A stretch of DNA of 47,597 nucleotides. Source: a virus. Location: positions 1 through 47,597 of the IMG/VR virus record IMGVR_UViG_3300021197_000970; one strand, written 5' to 3'. Every line of letters begins with the position of its first letter. The stretch's first letter is position 1. The position numbers were made by a program, and so were the translations under genes. Positions 1 to 7,146 of this stretch are shown here, piece by piece. Under the pieces are notes generated by a model. That model did not search any database. It was given only the letters and a program-made list of their open reading frames with translations, and had not been told where the DNA came from.

Positions 1-2
1 TT

Positions 3-590
3 GAAGCAGGGGCGCAAATGACTTCGGGCTACGCAAACGTAGCAATAGGCAGACAAGCAAACCGATACGGAAACGGTAACGATAGTATAGCCATTGGTTT
101 TGGCTCACTTAGTAACGCTGATTTAGCAGGTGATAGAAACATAGGTATTGGCTACAATGCTGGAAATAATATTACTAGCGGAGATGGAAACGTAGTTATT
201 GGTAACGCAGATGTTGCGAGTGCTACCGGAGATAATCAATTATCCATTTCATCTAATTCTTCTTCTTCTCCTGTTACTTGGATTACAGGTAATTCATCAG
301 GTGGTATTAATTCTAAAGCAGAAGTCGTAGCAGTATCAAGTAATACAACACTTACCCTAGCACAAACAGGTGCTTACATTTATTGGACAGCAGGTTCTTG
401 CACATTACCTACAAGCGCAACAGTAGGTACACAATTTACTATATTCAATAATACAGGTTCTAGCGCAACAGTAGGTCTTGGTACAAATAATGCTATCGTA
501 AGTAATTGGGCTACTAATGCAGCAGTAGCAGACAATGAAGCAACATCCTATATTTGCGTCATCGCAGGTAAATGGATTCAAGTAGGTTAA
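3..590 (+). CDS. Fibre-like protein, C-terminal part (5' end outside window)
   Basis: The frame is open from the first full codon, so the first in-window Met at base 18 is probably internal. The N-terminal visible half has repeats of the type GYxNxAIG, IAIGFGSLS and IGIGYNAG, as in the left-handed beta-roll heads of YadA-like trimeric adhesins and some phage fibres. The C-terminal half, from about residue 110, is Ser/Thr/Ala-rich beta sequence ending in KWIQVG, resembling a fibre tip domain. A role in host attachment is inferred from the repeat type and from being next to virion genes. The protein is truncated by the window edge. Confidence 0.72.
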   Translation, partial: EAGAQMTSGYANVAIGRQANRYGNGNDSIAIGFGSLSNADLAGDRNIGIGYNAGNNITSGDGNVVIGNADVASATGDNQLSISSNSSSSPVTWITGNSSGGINSKAEVVAVSSNTTLTLAQTGAYIYWTAGSCTLPTSATVGTQFTIFNNTGSSATVGLGTNNAIVSNWATNAAVADNEATSYICVIAGKWIQVG

Positions 591-594
591 TAGT

Positions 595-1164
595 ATGAGT
601 TTTATGGGAACGGTAGGTTCGGTAGCACAAGCGGCACAGGGCGCAATAACAACTGCACCAACAGGGGTTAGTATAGCGTTAGACTCAAGTAGCGGTCAAA
701 CTAACGCAGTCGTAATTGAGATGGACACAGGGGTTGTTTTCTTCGGTGAGGGGGGAACAAGTTTTTCTAGTGGTGGTGATTATTCTTCAACACACAACAG
801 TAGCAATCAAGGTAGTGATATGGCTAATGCATATAACGGTAATGCGGTGCGAGAGACATTTATATTTCAAGGATATTGTAGAGCCACAGGCGCAACATCA
901 TTTACATGGGATGTATCAATTGATTCAAACACAAGTGTAAACGGTAGTACGTCTGTTATAGGTACAGCCGTAACAACTCAAGGTGGAACAGCATCGGGTA
1001 CAGGTATAGGTGAAAAAGTTCAATGGGATTTTGCAGGTGGTAAATCCGGTGTTCAATATCCCGAAAATGGTATGGAATTGATTATGAAAATAAACTGTAC
1101 GGCTACTAACTCTTATGGTTCAACAGACGCAGATGAATTAACAGTTACTTATGTTTTTACTTAA
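595..1164 (+). CDS. Uncharacterised Gly/Ser/Thr-rich virion-type protein
   Basis: 189 residues that start four bases after the preceding fibre-like gene. Composition is rich in Gly, Ser, Thr and Ala with predicted beta strands and no signal peptide, membrane segment or catalytic motif. Composition and position fit a small structural or fibre-associated protein, but I do not recognise a family. Confidence 0.7.
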   Translation: MSFMGTVGSVAQAAQGAITTAPTGVSIALDSSSGQTNAVVIEMDTGVVFFGEGGTSFSSGGDYSSTHNSSNQGSDMANAYNGNAVRETFIFQGYCRATGATSFTWDVSIDSNTSVNGSTSVIGTAVTTQGGTASGTGIGEKVQWDFAGGKSGVQYPENGMELIMKINCTATNSYGSTDADELTVTYVFT

Positions 1165-1207
1165 ATTGACGTAAATCTTTATTAAACTCTTATGTAGTGG
1201 AAGTAAT

Positions 1208-1513
1208 ATGGCTTTAACCTTATCAATAGAAACAGCGTTTGGATTAACTTGTGCAGAAGCACACGCAGTAATTAGAGAGTTTAGAATGGATAAAGAAGTA
1301 GCAGAAGATGGTACTAAATCTTTTACAGTAACTTATGGTGGTTTAGTGTTTATGAATGTAAGCGCATACACAGGTGGTAAATCAGCAATTACCGGATTTA
1401 ATTATCAATTCCCACTAGATGTAACAGATGGTGCAGACCAAGAAAACTTACTAAAACAATGTTATCTTAACCTAAAAACACAAACACCTTTTACTGATGC
1501 AGTTGACGCTTAG
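1208..1513 (+). CDS. Uncharacterised small protein in virion module
   Basis: 101 residues. A TATA-like TTTATTAA (1178-1185) is centred about 26 nt before the ATG, so the mRNA may be leaderless. The same CTTTATTAAA string occurs before the tail chaperone gene at 6498. No recognised domain; mixed alpha/beta with sequence such as FMNVSAYTGGKSAITGFNYQ. Function unknown. Confidence 0.7.
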   Translation: MALTLSIETAFGLTCAEAHAVIREFRMDKEVAEDGTKSFTVTYGGLVFMNVSAYTGGKSAITGFNYQFPLDVTDGADQENLLKQCYLNLKTQTPFTDAVDA

Positions 1514-1547
1514 ATATATCTATATGACACTACGTTGACTTAGTATC

Positions 1548-1892
1548 ATGCGTGATGGTGGAGAAGGCGTATTGCTCGGTATATTAATTTTAGGTTTATT
1601 ATTAGCAACCACAGGAACACCCTCAATACAAGATTTTGAAAGAGACGGTACTATAACTTGTAGAGAAGTAAGTGGCGAAATAATAGAAAAAGAAGCGCCC
1701 GTAACTATAATAGTAACAGTTAACGACCAAGTTTCAAATGAAATAAAAACTTATAACGTATATGTTTCTCCCGAAGCCTACTCTAATTATAGTATAGGCG
1801 ATACGCATATAGAACAAATATGTACTCTTACTGATTACGAATACTATAAAGAAATAATTGATGCGTTGTTAGAAAGCGGAATACTAGATTAG
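1548..1892 (+). CDS. Uncharacterised protein with N-terminal hydrophobic segment
   Basis: 114 residues. Residues 8-21 (LLGILILGLLLATT) form a signal or membrane segment; the rest is a soluble, acidic beta-rich domain with two cysteines that could pair outside the membrane. An AT-rich TATA-like stretch (1512-1527) is centred about 26 nt before the ATG. Perhaps a secreted or membrane-anchored protein; no family recognised. Confidence 0.65.
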   Translation: MRDGGEGVLLGILILGLLLATTGTPSIQDFERDGTITCREVSGEIIEKEAPVTIIVTVNDQVSNEIKTYNVYVSPEAYSNYSIGDTHIEQICTLTDYEYYKEIIDALLESGILD

Positions 1893-1927
1893 TAACTTCT
1901 TATAAGAGACACGTATAATGTGTAATC

Positions 1928-2116
1928 ATGGTTGACGGCGAAAGAGTCAAAAGACTAGGAAAAATTGTTTACATTCCTCCCGATAAAGCATATACTAACA
2001 TAAACATTGAAGAGACACCCTTTGGCTTCAAGTTATATCGAGAGGGCGCAACTAGACACTTTACAGTAATACCTACTTCCGCAGTCAAACAAATAATATA
2101 CGATAGAGGCGAATAA
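1928..2116 (+). CDS. Uncharacterised 62-residue protein
   Basis: A basic, beta-rich small protein. CTTATAAG (1899-1906) is centred 25-26 nt upstream of the ATG, which supports this start and a leaderless transcript. The next gene begins one base after its stop. No family recognised. An opposing minus-strand frame over the same bases has no promoter and is rejected. Confidence 0.62.
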   Translation: MVDGERVKRLGKIVYIPPDKAYTNINIEETPFGFKLYREGATRHFTVIPTSAVKQIIYDRGE

Positions 2117-2117
2117 T

Positions 2118-2504
2118 ATGAATAATACAACAGCAGAAACGTGCTTGAATGCACTTAATGAAACAATAGATTGCATACCGCTAGAATCTTCTTCTTTGTT
2201 TGATGACATAGAGATTTTACTTCTTGCGGGTGCTGCACTACTAGGTATAGCAGCATGGGCTTACAAAAAATACCAAGTATTAAATGCAGACGGAAAAATA
2301 ACTCTCGATGAGATTATAGATTCCATTGATGAGGTAAAAGAAAAAGCCGAAGAAGCAAAAGAAGAGATTGAGAAAATAGAAAAAACTCTTGATTCTCACA
2401 ATGTTGCTGAATTAAAAGAAATGCTAAAGGAAGCAGGTCTTTCAGTTAAAGGCAAAAAAGCAGACCTTGTGGCTCGATTAGAAGCACACATGGGTGAGGC
2501 TTAG
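2118..2504 (+). CDS. Membrane-anchored coiled-coil protein with C-terminal SAP domain
   Basis: 128 residues. Residues 32-50 (ILLLAGAALLGIAAWAYKK) are a transmembrane helix. Residues 65-90 are a strongly charged coiled coil (KEKAEEAKEEIEKIEKTL). Residues 94-128 match a SAP motif: helix, LKEMLKEAGLSVKGKKADLV, second helix with RLEAH. SAP domains usually bind DNA or chromatin; joining one to a membrane anchor is unusual. It begins a three-gene run of small membrane proteins, overlapping the next start by one base. It might tether DNA or a virion part to the membrane; the actual role is unknown. Confidence 0.75.
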   Translation: MNNTTAETCLNALNETIDCIPLESSSLFDDIEILLLAGAALLGIAAWAYKKYQVLNADGKITLDEIIDSIDEVKEKAEEAKEEIEKIEKTLDSHNVAELKEMLKEAGLSVKGKKADLVARLEAHMGEA

Positions 2505-2749
2505 TGGCCGATGCTGATGTTGTCTCAATAAGATTAGACAATTTGGAAGAGTCTGTAAAAAGACATGAAAGATTAATTGAACAATTAGTTCAATCTCAAG
2601 TAAGTATGCAGACAGGTCTTGCTAAAGTGGCTACTGAGTTAGAGATAACTAATGGTCTTATAGGCACATACATGGGTAATATGCAAAAAATTATTTTTAC
2701 CCTAATAGCAATTGTAGCAGGTGCTATGGGTATTTCGACACAGATGTGA
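2504..2749 (+). CDS. Small coiled-coil plus membrane protein, holin/XhlA-like architecture
   Basis: 81 residues, GTG start overlapping the TAG of the SAP-domain gene. Residues 8-50 are amphipathic coiled coil; residues 60-78 (MQKIIFTLIAIVAGAMGI) are one transmembrane helix at the C terminus. This order (coiled coil then one helix) is that of XhlA-type phage lysis accessory proteins and some holins. A lysis or membrane-anchor role is inference from architecture and from the similar neighbour. Confidence 0.68.
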   Translation: MADADVVSIRLDNLEESVKRHERLIEQLVQSQVSMQTGLAKVATELEITNGLIGTYMGNMQKIIFTLIAIVAGAMGISTQM

Positions 2750-2753
2750 TATT

Positions 2754-2918
2754 ATGAACCAAGAAGAGTGGCATATTTGGTGTAGAGATGTTAGTAGTAG
2801 ACTTACAAACCTTGAAAAGACACTTAACTCCTGTCATAAAACACAGAAGCGTATGCTTTTTAGTATTATATTAATTTTGACAGGTGGTTTAGGGTATGGT
2901 TTATTATTGCAGTTCTAG
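2754..2918 (+). CDS. Second small coiled-coil plus membrane protein
   Basis: 54 residues from ATG 2754; an upstream in-frame ATG at 2721 lies inside the previous gene and is less likely. Residues 5-33 (CRDVSSRLTNLEKTLNSC) are a short coiled coil and residues 34-54 (MLFSIILILTGGLGYGLLLQ) a transmembrane helix. It has the same architecture as its neighbour and is probably a paralogue; two such genes in a row could act as a holin/antiholin-like pair. Its end overlaps the connector gene by 23 nt. Confidence 0.6.
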   Translation: MNQEEWHIWCRDVSSRLTNLEKTLNSCHKTQKRMLFSIILILTGGLGYGLLLQF

Positions 2919-3429
2919 CGACGTTGGTATGCGTTTAGGTCTAAACAGCGCACAGCGTACACAAGCAGCATCTAAACTTACTCTTGCTATACGCAGGGCT
3001 ACCATAGATATAGACCAAGTGTTTAGAGATTACGGTAGAAACGTACCTAGTAAATCAATAGCAGAAACTACTGCTAATGGGGCAGTAAGTGCAGGCGCTA
3101 CTACTATGACCCTAACAAGCGCCGCTTCCTTTACTACAACGGGTAATGGTAATATAGATGGAGATTCCTTTGTTTGGACAGGTAAAGATGCTAGTAACTC
3201 TAACATACTAACAGGTGTTAGTGGTATTAGTGCAGACCATGCCACAGGAGTTACTATTCAATCGGGCGAGTTTGCTCACGTTCTTAGAGAAATATGTGCG
3301 GATATAGCAGCCGCTTACTACATGGAGGATGAAGGTACATTTCAAGAAAACTCTTTGCGTGGTGGAGTGTTAAGAGAAAGAGGTACATTTAACCTAACTA
3401 GGCTAGCCCATTTGGGTAGTGTTGATTAG
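2896..3429 (+). CDS. Head-tail connector (adaptor) protein with inserted beta domain
   Basis: 177 residues. The N terminus (CSSSDVGMRLGL, then a helix) and the C-terminal helices (LREICADIAAAYYMEDEG) match the all-helical head completion/adaptor proteins of tailed phages. Residues 55-118 are a beta-rich insertion with TTMTLTSAASF, FVWTGKD and ILTGVSGI. The same domain recurs in the large tail protein at 10463-17647. Position ahead of tail-completion and tube genes supports a neck role. The start lies within the preceding gene. Confidence 0.68.
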   Translation: MVYYCSSSDVGMRLGLNSAQRTQAASKLTLAIRRATIDIDQVFRDYGRNVPSKSIAETTANGAVSAGATTMTLTSAASFTTTGNGNIDGDSFVWTGKDASNSNILTGVSGISADHATGVTIQSGEFAHVLREICADIAAAYYMEDEGTFQENSLRGGVLRERGTFNLTRLAHLGSVD

Positions 3430-3437
3430 GTGAGGGT

Positions 3438-4103
3438 ATGAAAGGATTTACAAAAGTACCTTATATTCATGCGGGATTTCCTAGAATAGATGCCGTAGGT
3501 AAGTTTAGGGCAAATGTTGTAAATGAGTTAAATGAACAACAGGTTGTATTAAATAGAGAAGTAAAAGATATGAAAGCATATGTTGGAAAATCTAATATAC
3601 GAACACCAACTAATTCACTAAGAGTTAATCAAAATACTAAAAGTCCTTTAAAGTTTAATGCTTATTTAGACAAAAGTGGGTATAATGAATTAACAAAAAG
3701 TATTAATAAAGAAATAAAAATAAAAATGGAGACGGCTATGGAAGAGGCTTTAGTTATTGCTAGTGTAAATACTACTGATGAAATTATAAATATGCGTAGG
3801 GCATTTAAGGGGGAGTACAGCCCTAGCGAAAGAACAAGTGGAGATTTGTATGATGTGGTGGGTAATTCTTTATGGTATGGGAGAAAACAAAGTAAAAGTG
3901 CAAATCAATTTATTTCATTTAACGCAGGTTCTTATGATGTTGGACAACCACATGAACAAGAGCCTACGGGTGTTATAGGTAGCAGGGGCGCAAACTTAAC
4001 TGAATTAACAGCCGAAGGAACAGGTAGTTTTAGGATAAACTCACATCCTTTAGGTGGAACAAAAAGATTAGTTAATCACTTAAAGAATGCAAGAGGTGGT
4101 TAG
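3438..4103 (+). CDS. Probable neck/tail-completion protein
   Basis: 221 residues, starting eight bases after the connector with a GGTGAGGGT ribosome-binding stretch. Mostly helical N-terminal two thirds with a basic, Asn-rich region. No motif identifies it; the order connector - this gene - terminator-like gene - tail tube matches the place of HK97 gp10-like neck proteins. Role inferred from gene order only. Confidence 0.65.
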   Translation: MKGFTKVPYIHAGFPRIDAVGKFRANVVNELNEQQVVLNREVKDMKAYVGKSNIRTPTNSLRVNQNTKSPLKFNAYLDKSGYNELTKSINKEIKIKMETAMEEALVIASVNTTDEIINMRRAFKGEYSPSERTSGDLYDVVGNSLWYGRKQSKSANQFISFNAGSYDVGQPHEQEPTGVIGSRGANLTELTAEGTGSFRINSHPLGGTKRLVNHLKNARGG

Positions 4104-4104
4104 T

Positions 4105-5166
4105 ATGAGTATAGCAACAAAAACACAGTATTGGAATAGTAGGATGACAGGTTCAGACCCTACTGCGTTAACAGGTACATTTAATGATAGTTGGTCGGCT
4201 AGTGGTAGCGGTTCAGCATCCGGTGGTGATTGGGTAATTACTAACGGAACATACACAATTACTCCCGAAGCAGGTGGCTCTTACACATTAGTTGCTGCTT
4301 TTGAATATACTACTGCACCGGACTCCGGCGCTATTCTTATGTCTTTAGATAATGGTACACATAAAGTTGAGGTAAAATCAACAGGTAATAATTCATCATT
4401 AAGTTTAGTGGGTGCTAGCACAGTTACTATTAGTGATTTAGACATGAAAAAAGAAGAAGAGAATCCGGTTACTTTAATCTTAAGACTAACTTTAGCAGCA
4501 GGAGGGGCGGCAAAACTATACACCCACGAAATAGTCAACGACTTTAGTGGCGCAATAGCCTATTATAGTATCACAGGCGCGTCAGGAAGCAGCGCAGCAG
4601 TCAAATGGGGTAATACTAGCGGCAGCGTAAAATGGGCGGCTATACACTACTCTAAGTTTGGTGCTTTTTCTCCCGAAGAATTACTAATATCTGACTTCGC
4701 ACAAGATACTTTAGCAAGAATGGGTCTTGGGATAGTCCAACAACTAAAAGATAGTAATAGGATGTATCTAAAAACACAAGTACCGGACTCATCAATAGTA
4801 TATGGCTACGACATATCTTCACAAATGCTTAACAGAATACCTGTACCAAGCATACACGTTTTAATATCCGAGTTAAACTCACCTAATTTTGAGTCATTGG
4901 GCGGTGCTAAAATAACACAAGAGTATGATGTTAGAGTGTTTATTACTGTTAGAGGTACTAATTATGAAGATGCTTACCGAGCAGGACTTAATATTATGGG
5001 AGAAGTATTCGATGAGTTATACACAAATACGGGCGTTTCGGGTACAACAGACAGCATTGTTTCTTATGACGCTAAGTTAGACTCTAAAATGGATGATGAC
5101 GAGACTGTTTGTGTTCATGTCTTAACCCTTACTTATATGAGAAGAATAGATATGAGACACCGATAA
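4105..5166 (+). CDS. Probable tail-terminator protein with N-terminal beta-sandwich
   Basis: 353 residues from the ATG at 4105, which follows an AGAGGTGGT ribosome-binding site; an upstream ATG at 4087 lies inside the previous gene. Residues 1-175 are Ser/Gly-rich beta sequence resembling a concanavalin-like sandwich. Residues 190-353 have a compact alpha/beta fold with QEYDVRVFITVRG and a C-terminal VLTLTYMRR strand, as in minor tail/tail-terminator proteins. It sits directly before the tail tube gene. The N-terminal extension is unusual for a terminator and may decorate the neck. Confidence 0.62.
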   Translation: MSIATKTQYWNSRMTGSDPTALTGTFNDSWSASGSGSASGGDWVITNGTYTITPEAGGSYTLVAAFEYTTAPDSGAILMSLDNGTHKVEVKSTGNNSSLSLVGASTVTISDLDMKKEEENPVTLILRLTLAAGGAAKLYTHEIVNDFSGAIAYYSITGASGSSAAVKWGNTSGSVKWAAIHYSKFGAFSPEELLISDFAQDTLARMGLGIVQQLKDSNRMYLKTQVPDSSIVYGYDISSQMLNRIPVPSIHVLISELNSPNFESLGGAKITQEYDVRVFITVRGTNYEDAYRAGLNIMGEVFDELYTNTGVSGTTDSIVSYDAKLDSKMDDDETVCVHVLTLTYMRRIDMRHR

Positions 5167-5218
5167 TAATATTGATAAGGCAGTCATCTCCTGAACGTAC
5201 TATACTAGAGGCATTTAT

Positions 5219-6244
5219 ATGGTAGAGTTCTTAAATAGATACGTAGCATTAGGAAAAGAAGCGGCAAACGATTACGGCGCAGAAGTAGCACCAACCGCGT
5301 TTGGAGAAGTTGATGATGAATCATTCGCAACAAGAATGGATTTACTTACAAGACAAGATATGAGTAGGGCTGTTGTTGGTAAATCAGTAACAGGTAAAGA
5401 ATATTCAGAAGGAGGCTATAATATGGCCGTTCAACTAGATGAGTTTTTAGGTAATACCTTAGCGGCATTTTTCCCAAAAGCAACTTTTGCTAATAGCATT
5501 CATACATTTAAAGAGCCTGTGGTAGCAGCAGATGTGTATAATTCTTATACTATTGACGTAGGAAGAGAAGAGAAAATACACACTTACACAGGTATGGTAG
5601 CAAATACATTATCACTAACAGCATCCGTAGGAGAATACGTTATGATGAGTGCTGATTTCGTAGGTTGTAGGGAAAAGGCATCACAAGCCGCTATTTCAGA
5701 CACAGCAATTGTTTTTGAGGGAGACGCATTAGACGCTCTTTACTTTTCTAACGGAACAGTATTTTTTGACAATGGTGATGGTTCAGACCAAACTGCTGTT
5801 TCAGCCGCCGTTAAATCAATTGATTTCCAAATTAGCCTTAACCCCGATACAGATAACGCTATGGCTTTGGGAGACAGCACATACAGCAGCAGACCAAAGA
5901 TGCAGCGAAGAGAAGTTACGGGTACAGTTGAGTTTAACAAAGTACTTTATGGCGCTCAAGCAAAAGACGAGCCGGATTACACATCTTTAACAACATCAAA
6001 AGGTCTTGCATATAATGACGGCGTTGCGCCTGTTATGACACTACACTTTACAGAAGAGGACACACCTGCGGATAATTACATAAAGTTTAACTTTTACAAT
6101 ATTCGTTGGGAAGCGCCTACTTCTAACGTAAGTGGAAGAGATTCACAAACAATGTCTGTTGGTTTCGTAGCATTATATGATAACAATTTAGGTTGTATGG
6201 ACATTACAGCAAAAGGCGGCGCATTAGGCGGAAGTGCTTTCTGA
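5219..6244 (+). CDS. Major tail tube protein
   Basis: 341 residues. The N terminus (FLNRYVALGKEAANDYGAEV) and the pattern of long beta strands (YTIDVGREEKIHTYTGMVAN, VEFNKVLYGA) are typical of phage tail tube subunits. It lies between tail-completion genes and the tail chaperone/tape-measure genes, as in siphoviruses. The polymer would form the tail tube round the tape measure. Length is larger than lambda gpV and allows an extra exposed domain near residues 180-280. Confidence 0.72.
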   Translation: MVEFLNRYVALGKEAANDYGAEVAPTAFGEVDDESFATRMDLLTRQDMSRAVVGKSVTGKEYSEGGYNMAVQLDEFLGNTLAAFFPKATFANSIHTFKEPVVAADVYNSYTIDVGREEKIHTYTGMVANTLSLTASVGEYVMMSADFVGCREKASQAAISDTAIVFEGDALDALYFSNGTVFFDNGDGSDQTAVSAAVKSIDFQISLNPDTDNAMALGDSTYSSRPKMQRREVTGTVEFNKVLYGAQAKDEPDYTSLTTSKGLAYNDGVAPVMTLHFTEEDTPADNYIKFNFYNIRWEAPTSNVSGRDSQTMSVGFVALYDNNLGCMDITAKGGALGGSAF

Positions 6245-6254
6245 GGTGTAAAAC

Positions 6255-6440
6255 TTGAAAGATTTCATTAAATCATTAGGTAGGGAAATACCTGCTGAAC
6301 AGATGGAGAGTATTATTGCTATCGGTAATAAATTAAGGATAAAAAAATACTGCCGAAGATTTCCTTTGGCGACAAAACCCACACCTAAAGTTACTAAAGC
6401 AAAAGTTATTGTTCCCGTAAAAATAGACGAAGAAGAGTAA
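6255..6440 (+). CDS. Small basic protein before tail chaperones
   Basis: 61 residues from a TTG codon preceded by GAGGTG. The N-terminal 35 residues are helical (ESIIAIGNKLRIKKYCRR) and the C-terminal part is Lys/Pro-rich. No ATG is available in frame near the start. No family recognised. Its place between tail tube and tail chaperone genes suggests tail assembly. Confidence 0.5.
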   Translation: MKDFIKSLGREIPAEQMESIIAIGNKLRIKKYCRRFPLATKPTPKVTKAKVIVPVKIDEEE

Positions 6441-6497
6441 TTCTTTATTAAAGGAATACCTTTTACAATGTATTAGCGAGAGCGAGAGTGTGGTATT

Positions 6498-6839
6498 ATG
6501 CCTGTAATGAAGAAAGAGATAGAGTTAGAAGATGGAACAAAGATTTGGGTTAGACAAGCCTCCGGTATGGAAAAGTTAGCAGTAACTACTGCACAAGGTA
6601 AAGCGTTTAGAAAAATGCGCCACGCAGGTGAACCGGAAGATTGGACAGACGAACAAAATGAAGAGTTTACTGACTTAGTTGATGAATACGGTGGTAGCGT
6701 TACTACACAAATGGAAGAGTGGATTCCTAATTGTATATTAGATGAAGGAATTGATGTTAATACTTTAACTTCCGACGAATTATTAACAATATTATACTTC
6801 GTAAGAGGGGATGAACAGGATGGCGCTATCCCTTTGTAG
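6498..6839 (+). CDS. Tail assembly chaperone, short form (lambda gpG-like)
   Basis: 113 residues: acidic, helical, with DGTKIWVRQASGMEKLAV and a C-terminal LTSDELLTILYFVRGDEQ. It lies just upstream of the tape-measure gene, the standard place of tail assembly chaperones. The reading frame ends at TAG 6837-6839, immediately after a perfect -1 slippery heptamer CCCTTTG (6830-6836) set in the zero-frame phase C CCT TTG. This predicts a fraction of ribosomes making a longer fusion. A CTTTATTAAA promoter-like string lies at 6443-6452. Confidence 0.72.
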   Translation: MPVMKKEIELEDGTKIWVRQASGMEKLAVTTAQGKAFRKMRHAGEPEDWTDEQNEEFTDLVDEYGGSVTTQMEEWIPNCILDEGIDVNTLTSDELLTILYFVRGDEQDGAIPL

Positions 6840-7144
6840 ACTTTATTAGAGTAGCCCCCTCTCTATGTATGGCCTTCAAGGGGGTTTTACCCTCAGATTT
6901 ATGGCTAAAATATAATGTGGAAGGCGGTAGGTATTTGCTAGAGTTAGATTTACTTATAGCCGCTAATATTAACGATAGTATAAGTGAAGCGTCTAGTGAA
7001 GTAAAGAAGAAAGATGCTAAGGGTGCAGTTGCTAGACGCGACCAAAGAAGGGAAAAACGCAAACTATTAAACAACAACAATGACCTACTCGATATATTGA
7101 GAGATAGCGGAGTGCCTAGTAAGGGCAAGAGTAGTGATGATTAA
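6498..7144 (+). CDS. Tail assembly chaperone, -1 frameshift fusion (gpGT-like)
   Basis: Predicted 215-residue product: 113 residues of the short form, then the -1 frame from GTA at 6836. That second frame is open from 6815 to the stop at 7142-7144 and reads as good protein before its first ATG at 6869 (VDFIRVAPSLCMAFKGVLPS), so the downstream part need not start on its own. Its C-terminal half is helical and very basic (VARRDQRREKRK). Lambda and many tailed phages make G and GT this way. The frame relation and heptamer are seen; the slippage is inferred. Confidence 0.65.
6830..6836 (+). promoter_or_regulatory. Predicted -1 ribosomal frameshift site CCCTTTG
   Basis: The heptamer fits X XXY YYZ in phase with the upstream gene (C CCT TTG) and is followed at once by the zero-frame stop TAG. 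After slipping by one base the reading continues CCC TTT GTA into the downstream frame. A GGGGG/CCCCC complementarity nearby (CCCCC 6855-6859; GGGGG 6881-6885) could form a stimulatory hairpin. Confidence 0.62.
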
Positions 7145-7146
7145 AT

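Noticed and set aside
6869-7144. Independent start of the second tail chaperone frame at ATG 6869
   Set aside because: Possible, but protein-like sequence precedes it, no good ribosome-binding site is seen, and the heptamer with adjacent stop fits frameshifting better.
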